Shown in pieces: positions 57,010-64,000 of a stretch of 64,000 bases of DNA. Numbering within the stretch: position 1 is the stretch's first letter; each line of letters begins with the position of its first letter. The notes beneath the pieces are model-generated. The model saw only the letters and a list, made by a program, of their open reading frames with translations. It had not been told where the DNA came from and ran no database searches. A program made the position numbers and the translations under genes. The stretch is from Malania oleifera (lineage: Eukaryota; Streptophyta; Magnoliopsida; Santalales; Ximeniaceae). Location: positions 92,981,691 through 93,045,690 of the forward strand of contig NC_080423.1 in assembly GCF_029873635.1 (NCBI RefSeq). Direction: 5' to 3'.

Positions 57010-60000
57010 ATACTTCTGCCTTATCTGTTCCTTGGATTCCTAAGAAGCCTCTTTTACCGCATGATTTCTCCACAAAATTTTTACCAGAGGAATCTTCTTA
57101 TTACGTAATTCCTGTACTTTCCCTTCTAGAATCTGTACTAATACCTCCTTATAAACTTATGAATCGCTGAGCTCTAATTCACCATAGCTGATAATATGAG
57201 AAGGGTCTAGGACGTATTTTCTCAACATAGAAACGTGGAATACGTCATGCATCCTGGATAACATAGGTGGTAAAACTAACCTGTAGGCAACCGACCCCAC
57301 TTTATCTAAAATCTCAAATGGGCCAATAAATCTAGGGCTAAGCTTACTTTTCCTCCCGAATCTTATAACCCCTTTCAATGGAGCTATTTTCAAATATACA
57401 TAATCACCAATATCAAACTCCAACTTTCTACGGTGGTTATCAGCATAATTCTTCTGTCGGCTCTGAACTGCACTGATTTTATCTCTGATGAGTTGAACTT
57501 TATCACATGCTTGCTGTACTAGCTTTGGCCCCACAACTCGCCGCTCACCCATCTCATCCTAAAATAAAGGAGAACGACATCTCCTACTAAACAGTGCTTC
57601 AAATGGTGCCATACCAATGCCGGTTTGATAACTGTTATTATACGCAAATTCTACCAGTGCCATGAACTGAGTCCAACTACCCCCAAAATCTAATACGCAT
57701 GCTCAAAGCATATCTTCTAATATTTGTATCGTCTTCTCAATCTGCTCGTTTGACTGAGGATGGAATGTTGTGTTAAAAGACAACTAAAACCCTAGAGCTT
57801 CTTGTAAACTCTTCCAAAAACATGACGTGAAATGCGGGTCTCGATCTGACACAATAGATACTGGCACCCCGTGAGAACAAACTATCTCCTGAATGTAAAT
57901 CTCCGCCAAACGGTTAAGAGAGTAGCTGATCTTGATAGGTAAGAAATGGGCAGTTTTAGTCAAATGGTCAACAATCACCCAAATGACATTTTGGCTGTGC
58001 AACGCCGTCGAAAATCCTGATACAAAATTCATAGATATATGATCCCACTTCCACTTTGGGATAAATAATGACTGCAACTGCCCTGCCGGCCTTTGGTGCT
58101 CAGATTTTACCCGCTGGTACGTCAAACACTAGGCTATATACTTGACAATTTCTTTCTTTATACCACTCCACCAGTATGACTCTCGCAAATCCCTATACAT
58201 TTTAGTACTACCGAGATGAACTGTGTACAAAGACTTGTGAGCCTCCTCTAAAATAGTCTTCTTGATTTCAGTATTGGTAGGAACACATAATCTGGAACAG
58301 AACCACAAAACTTCGTCATCTGCAATACTAAATTCCTCCCCCTGACCACTCTGCACTCTGTCCATCACCTCCGCTAATTCTGGGTCTTCCTTCTGAGCAG
58401 CTTTAATCCTTTCCTGCAAGTAGGTTGCATTACTAAATAGACGATACATACCTAAGGGTCACTCTCGACTAATTCGATGCTGAGTCTCTTTAGATCCATC
58501 ATGATCGGATTCTGGATCTCCATAGCCGCCAACACTAATTTCCTAGACTTCCTACTCAACGCATCAGCTACCACGTTTGCTTTCCCTGGGTGATAACTGA
58601 TAGTGTTGTCAAAATATTTAATAAGCTCTAGCAACCTTCTCTGCATCATATTTAGTTCCTTCTGAGTGAAAAAGTACTTTAAACTCTTATGATCGGAGAA
58701 AATCTCACACCGCTCGCCATACAAGTAATGCCTCTAAATCTTCAATGCGTGTGCTATTGCAGCCAATTAAAAATCATGGGTAGGGTAATTCTTTTCATAT
58801 TCTTTCAACTGCCTAGAAGCATATGCTACCACCCTGTCATGCTGCATCAATACACAGCCAAGCCCCTTCAAGGATGCATCACTATAAATAACATAACCTT
58901 TACCCCCTAACGGGATGATCAGCACTAGCGCTGTAATAAACCTCTACTTCAACTCTTTAAAACTCTGCTCACAGCTATCATCCTATTCAAATCTAGTATT
59001 CTTCCTGGTCAATCGTGTCAGAGGCCCTGATAACGCTGAGAATCCCTCGACGAAATGACAATAATACCCAATTAACCCTAAGAAACTCCTGATCTCTTAG
59101 ACGTTCCTTAGTCTTGCCCAATTCATTACCACCTCAATCTTATTAGGATCCACAGAAATACCATCTCCTAAAATAACATGCCTAAAAAACACAACCTTCT
59201 CAAGCCAGAATTCACATTTTCTAAACTTGGCGTACAACTTCTTTTCCTTGAGCGTTTATGAAACCTGCCTCAAGTGCATTCATGCTCCTCATAACTCCTC
59301 GAATAAACCAGTACATCATCAATAAAAACAACAATGAACTGGTCTAAGGATTGGTGGAAGACTCTATTAATCAAGTCCATAAATACCGCATAAGCATTCA
59401 TCAAACCAAACGACATAATAAGAAATTCGTAATGCCCATACCTGGAGGCCATCTTCGAGACTCCTTTTGCTTTCACTTTCACCTAATGATAGCCTGATAT
59501 GAGGTCGGTCTTAGAATATACCCATGTATCCTGGAGCTGGTTAAACAAATCATCTATACGGGATAAAGGATACTTGTTCTTGATTGTCACTTTATTAATC
59601 TCCCTATAATCTATATACATCCTCATAGACCCATCCTTTTTCTTCACAAATAATACTGGAGCTTCCTATGAAGATACACTAGGTCGTATAAAACCCTTAT
59701 CAAGCAAATCTTATAGCTGATTATTTAATTCCGCCAATTCTGCTGGCACCATTAGGTAAGGTGCTTTAGAAATTGGTTTTGTACCTAGAAGTAGATCGAT
59801 AGGAAAATCTACATCACAATTGGGTGGCAACCATGGTAACTCATCTGAAAAAACATCTGTAAACTCCTTTACTACTGGCGTGCTTGTGAGTTTCAATTCA
59901 TTCTCTAACATCTCCTTCACAAAAGCCACGAACCCTTGACAACCACTCAATAGTAGTCTCAACGTCTAAACAGCTGAAACTAACCGGGGCGAAGATTGCA

Positions 60001-60390
60001 CTCGCGATCCTACGAACTTGAATTCTGCTATTCTTGGAGGTCTGAATATCACTTCTCATGAATGACAGTCTATACTGGCAAAATTAGCTGCTAGCCAATT
60101 CATGCTGAAAATTACATCGAACCCGGCCCATGCATGTCTAGCACTATTAGATCGACAGACAGAATTTCCTCTTGAATATCAATTGGGCAATCCTAGAGTA
60201 CCCTACTACACCTCACTACCGACCCATTCGGTGTAAACACTAGCAGTTCGGTATTTAATAACTGTGTTTCTACCCCCACACAATTTAATACACCCCATAG
60301 TTACGAACGAATGTGTGGCTCCTAAATCAAACAATGAAATAATTTTAAAAGAAAGCATGCTAACCATACCTATCACCATGTCATCGGTTG
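57010..60390 (-). pseudogene. Outer element pol (protease, RT, RNase H, integrase, chromodomain)
   Basis: From right to left: protease reads FDLGATHSFV, where DSGA is expected, so Ser is replaced by Leu. RT (about 59100-59960) has [16 protein letters not shown]. RNase H text follows with [16 protein letters not shown] (58724 downward). The integrase finger ends CLTYQRV where CLTCQRV is expected, and the first catalytic Asp of integrase is Asn in ISMNFVSGF. The integrase C-terminus (57552-57157) is followed, after a stop, by a chromodomain-like segment with NKKIPLVKILWRNHAV near 57090, which is characteristic of the Tekay/Del clade. There are numerous stops. Confidence 0.88.
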
Positions 60391-61447
60391 TCTCAGCATC
60401 ACCCGACATCAGAGCGAACACTTTGGCTGGAGTTATATTCCTTTGTTGGCCCCCACGTGGCACCTGATAGCCTCTTTGGTATGGTCTGGGAGCAGGGGCT
60501 GCATCTGGTGGTGTAGAGCAATCTCGCATCAGATGTCCCTGTGTACCGCAATGATAGCAAACAGCTCCACCTACTCGACACTCTCCCTAGTGTGTCCTCC
60601 CACAAGGACCCTACACTGCCTGAACCTCACGACCTCCAATCTCCTGCCTCCGTCGTCTGTCATGGTTTCCTCTCCTTCAATGACCCTGCCTAGGACCCTA
60701 TCGGTAGCCCGAAGATGCAGATTTCTTCTTCTGTCCCTGATCCTCTGCATCCATATGCTGACCGACTTCTACCAAGGCTGCTTTGTTGACTAACTCAGCA
60801 AAATCCTAGATCTTTAGCACTACCACCTACTTGAATATGCTTCGCCTCAAACCTCTTTCAAACTGTCTCACCTTTTTTACCTCATTAGGAACAATATACA
60901 GATAGAAGCGAGAGAGCTCTGTAAATCGTGCTGCATACTGCTGGACTGATAACTGTCCCTGCTTCAGACTCAGGAACTCTTCCACTTTAGCCTCCCTAAC
61001 AGTAGCTGAAAAATATCTATCGAAGAACAACTCTTTTAACCGATCCCAAGACATGGTTATCGGTGTCGTCCTCTACTGCTCCAGAAGTCTCACAGTAGTC
61101 CACCACCTCTCGGCCTCCCCCGTCAATTTATAGGTGGCGAAGAGAACTCTTTGTTCTTTAGTACACTACAACACGACTAGGACTTTCTCGATCTCTTGCA
61201 TCCAATTCTCGGTGGCTGCAAGATGGACTCCTCCTGAAAATGTCAAAAGATTCATCTTTGTAAACTTCTCTATGGTACACCTATGGCCTGCAGGTGGAGC
61301 ACCCTGCTCTCTAGAGCTCCTAGAGATCTCAGCCATAACCTGTTGAGCTACGCTACATAGTACTGCGTCAGAGTCAGTCCCACCTGCACCCGAGGGCCCT
61401 GTCCCATCACTGCAGCTCGCATGGGCACTACCTCCTCCTATATCCAT
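60391..61447 (-). pseudogene. Outer element gag
   Basis: The frame starts MDIGGGSAHAS at 61447. It includes GEAERWW (about 61110), the capsid-like segment QYAARFTELSRF (61054-60827 frame), and an intact zinc knuckle CYHCGTQGHLMRDC near 60560-60520. Stops break it into at least four pieces. Gag would form the particle and bind element RNA. Confidence 0.85.
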
Positions 61448-61792
61448 CTTGAAAGACAACAAACGAAACTTAGAAATCCTATCCTTATAATTTACCCGCC
61501 TAACCTAACTTCTTATCTTAACATTGTTAGCTTATTCTTAACCCTAGTCCTACATTCTAGGAACAAAACTCGACAATAGTTTACTATGATTTTCCTAAAA
61601 TCGTCACCCTAGGAAAAACACAGAAACCACCAGGGAAGTCTTGCCTCTAGACTGTAGAACAACACCTTAAATTCTTTTCCTACCACTAGGGAAGTCTTGC
61701 CTCTAGAGTGTAGAACAACACCTCAAATTCTTTTCCTACACTCTAGTATCGTTTTCGTTGCACTCTAAAGTCTACAGAACCTAGCAACCTAA

Positions 61793-61804
61793 GCTCTGAT
61801 ACCA
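61793..61804 (-). other. Primer binding site of the outer element
   Basis: The minus strand reads TGGTATCAGAGC three bases inside the 5' LTR, initiator-Met tRNA type. Confidence 0.9.
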
Positions 61805-62794
61805 AATTGTAACGACCTGCTTAATTTCCACATATATATTTTTTTCCATATCATAATATAATAAACCCAAAAGGTCATAATCAACCTAAACCCGTGGGTA
61901 CCAGGGATACACCAAAAATACAGTATGTAAGCCTAAGTAGCAGGAAACATAAATCATAAACAGCTTATAATACCATATACACAACACCATTCATCACAAT
62001 ACCAGAGTTACTACATCCACTGTAATTATATGTACAACTCAAAAGAGTCATAGGGTCATTTCCCACAAAATCCATCCAACCCAACCAAAATATTTACCCT
62101 TTAGAAAGGGCATATCAGCTATAACTATCTCAGCGGAGCTTTATCCGCTCTCCTATCAGGGGTTCCTGAAATGTTCATATAATTCCGGATGAGACACCTC
62201 TTAGTAAGGGAAAATAAACTAATATCAGTGTGTGACAGCATGATTTTTTCCGTGTTATACATAAATCATACATTAACATATTTAGTATACTATCTGTATC
62301 ATATCTGGGAAAACATATATAATCATCACATGGTAAAACATACTAGATTTCTACAAACATAATTCATCTCATATATAGATAATACAAAAATACCTTGGAA
62401 GGTTAGCTTGCTATTGTCATGTACTACCCCCACATGACTGGGTTGTGTGGCCCAAAGGCGGGACCTGATAATGATTGGTCGACCACTGTCAAGTCAAAAG
62501 TACAGTCTATAAGTACGATGGGTGTGCCAAACTTGGTTTGTACACCAGGGGTGCCAACACTTCAATAAAACACATTGATTATCCATCCTCATGCTGCCCT
62601 ATACCACAGCTATAACACTAATATCATGATGATCATGAACACATTGCTACGGTATCATGCACGTGTAAGCCTAAACCAAGCCAACCAGGTTCTAATAACA
62701 TATAACATATATTCAAACAGTGATACATGCTATTTCGTAATAATAATTAACATGTTAATATCATCATAACATTTTGCATATATAACGTGAAAAT

Positions 62795-63040
62795 CATCGG
62801 CCCGTACACTTGTATTTTATATTTTACCATTCACGGCTCATACGCCGTATTATAAACCAAATAAAATTCTTAGCCTATACGTCGTCATATCATATTCATA
62901 GCTTGGTCCATATGCTAACATATCATATAAAACCCTCGGCCTGTACACTGGTATATCATGTCAAAGCTCTCGGCCCGTATGCCAATATATCATTTAAAAA
63001 ATTTCAGCCCATACGCCGTTATATCATTTTAAAATGCTTT
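62795..63040 (-). repeat. About seven 34-bp tandem repeats in the outer LTR
   Basis: Units of the type cggcccgtacgccgatatat followed by catttaaaa repeat about every 34 bp, with CpG sites often mutated to TpG or CpA. The equivalent array of the other LTR lies at about 55640-55885. A different, shorter array (cggcgcgaggccgtatttat) occupies the matching part of the nested element at 49300-49385. Confidence 0.8.
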
Positions 63041-63625
63041 GTATCATTTCAACATTTTCCTAGAAATAGTAATTCATAATAAATACTACTTATGCCACAC
63101 AAAATGGGTGTTACACATATTTTAAACATATCGTCATTTACAACAGTATTTTCCAAAACATAATGCTAATATATATATTTATTTTCCTGAAATTAAATGT
63201 CGTAAAATTATACATATATTTTTATAAAAAAAACTAGTTTAGTTTATTCCCTTACCTGATTCCTGAAAAAGCCTCTAAAACAATCAACCCAGCACCCACA
63301 GGGTTCCCCTTTAATACCCTAAAAACAACATCTTCCAAAACTAAACTTTAGTATTTCTTCGTATATAACATTTCTATAACTATGGTAAAGCCAAATTCTG
63401 AATAAAAAGTATTACCTTGAATCTGGGATGAATTCTAAACTCGCCCTATCGATGATCCACTCCAGCAGATATGCGGAGAACTTTCCAAGAGTGTCGTGGT
63501 GGCCTCGGATTGTTGATTCGGTGAAGAACGGACCCAAAAATTAAGAGAGAAGGGGTGTGAAACTGAAAAGGGAGAGAGAGGAGGGTATTACGCATGAAAT
63601 TATGCTGAAAAATCGAGTTTAGTGC

Positions 63626-63829
63626 TATTTATACACTAGCCTTCGTCGACGAGCCACGTCACCTTATCGACGAGGTCACGAAGGCAGTTCGTCAATGAAC
63701 TCTCCCCTCGTCGACAAAATTTAGAATTGCTAGAACATCCTCTCGGTATCCTCTCATTGATGAGACACATCCCCATCGACGAGCCCTTCATGTGCTGTCG
63801 TCAACGAATCCCCTGTGTTCGTCGATGAG
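63626..63829 (-). promoter_or_regulatory. U3 palindrome array and TATA box, outer 5' LTR
   Basis: TATAAATA at 63633-63626 on the minus strand is followed after 8 nt by palindrome copies starting at 63642, 63663, 63688, 63707, 63753, 63772, 63797 and 63818 (steps 21, 25, 19, 46, 19, 25, 21). This is the LTR that would drive transcription of the element. Confidence 0.82.
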
Positions 63830-63891
63830 GCACTGTTTCAATTTCCTTTGCCCCCCTTATTTAAATACTATAATTTCTTTAGGTCGCTACA

Positions 63892-64000
63892 ATAATGAGG
63901 ATTATTTTGTGCATTTATATAGAGACCTAGGGTCAGTCTACGGTCTAGGCTTTTCAATTAAGCCAAAAAACCTGACATCTGTAGACCGAAGGGTGCCTTA
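63892..64000 (-). repeat. Continuation of family C element beyond the outer insertion
   Basis: After the duplicated ataat the text includes agggtcagtctacggtctag, then gaccgaagggtgcctta. The words ggtcagtctacgg and gggtgcc also occur near 32205-32260, next to the family B array, which hints that families B and C share an element type. The element runs out of the window. Confidence 0.4.

Larger units (their letters stand above)
47337..63891 (-). mobile_element. Full-length Tekay-like Gypsy element (outer), split by a nested insertion
   Basis: The left LTR is 47337-56735, interrupted by 48175-55490; the right LTR is 61808-63891. A perfect target duplication ataat lies at 47332-47336 and 63892-63896. 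The minus strand carries a primer site (61804-61793), gag, protease, RT, RNase H, integrase, a chromodomain-like tail and a purine tract next to 56735. Without the insertion the left LTR is about 2,078 bp against 2,084 bp on the right. The LTRs differ at roughly 9% of positions over their first 400 bp by hand count. Many stops and active-site changes show it is dead. Confidence 0.93.
61808..63891 (-). repeat. Outer element 5' LTR
   Basis: 2,084 bp, starting tgtaacgacc and ending ggtcgctaca on the plus strand. It holds an R/U5 segment with gagacacctcttagtaag, an array of about seven 34-bp repeats (62795-63040), TATA at 63633-63626, and the palindrome array at 63642-63829. Confidence 0.93.

Overview
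This is plant nuclear DNA, probably from a eudicot; I cannot name the species. It holds one recognisable cellular gene, a complete copy of the 26S proteasome ATPase subunit RPT3 on the minus strand (coding span 2034-24774, six exons, 415 codons, no stops, canonical GT-AG introns). Almost everything else is transposable-element sequence at different stages of decay, on an AT-rich background. I see no tRNA or rRNA genes, no CRISPR and no bacterial-type operons. Layout, left to right: 1-2033 is the AT-rich flank downstream of RPT3. 2034-5564 holds RPT3 exons 6 to 2; intron 5 carries a terminal-inverted-repeat (TIR) element. 5565-24288 is RPT3 intron 1, 18,724 bp long and built of nested insertions. 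A minus-strand L1-type LINE is split into three pieces by a TIR element (itself invaded by an RTE-type LINE) and by a complete 5.6-kb Gypsy chromovirus with matching target-site duplications. After these come a decayed hAT transposon holding a MITE and a short RTE-tail fragment. 24289-24774 is RPT3 exon 1; four TGGGCC boxes lie just upstream, followed by AT-rich intergenic DNA. 28140-30971 is a truncated Tat-type Gypsy element whose LTR holds a tRNA-derived SINE. 31020-35496 holds an LTR fragment and a 2-kb solo LTR. 35497-46407 is mostly unexplained AT-rich DNA with MITE-like repeats, a Copia gag scrap, a foldback inverted repeat and a 665-bp TRIM. 46408-64000 is an LTR-like element cut by a full-length minus-strand Tekay-like Gypsy element (47337-63891), whose left LTR was in turn invaded by a plus-strand relative (48175-55490). 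The most unusual signal is in the promoters of the LTRs. Five LTR copies of the Tekay-like family carry 8 to 10 copies of a 12-bp palindrome (consensus TTCGTCGACGAA). Their spacing is nearly invariant (about 21, 24, 20, 46, 20, 24, 21 bp) and the last copy ends exactly 8 nt from a TATA box. Two other LTR-like families carry analogous arrays of different roughly 10-bp palindromes, also spaced by about 2, 3 or 4 helical turns. All repeat boundaries, counts and spacings here were read by eye from the sequence; family names rest on recognised protein motifs and need database confirmation.
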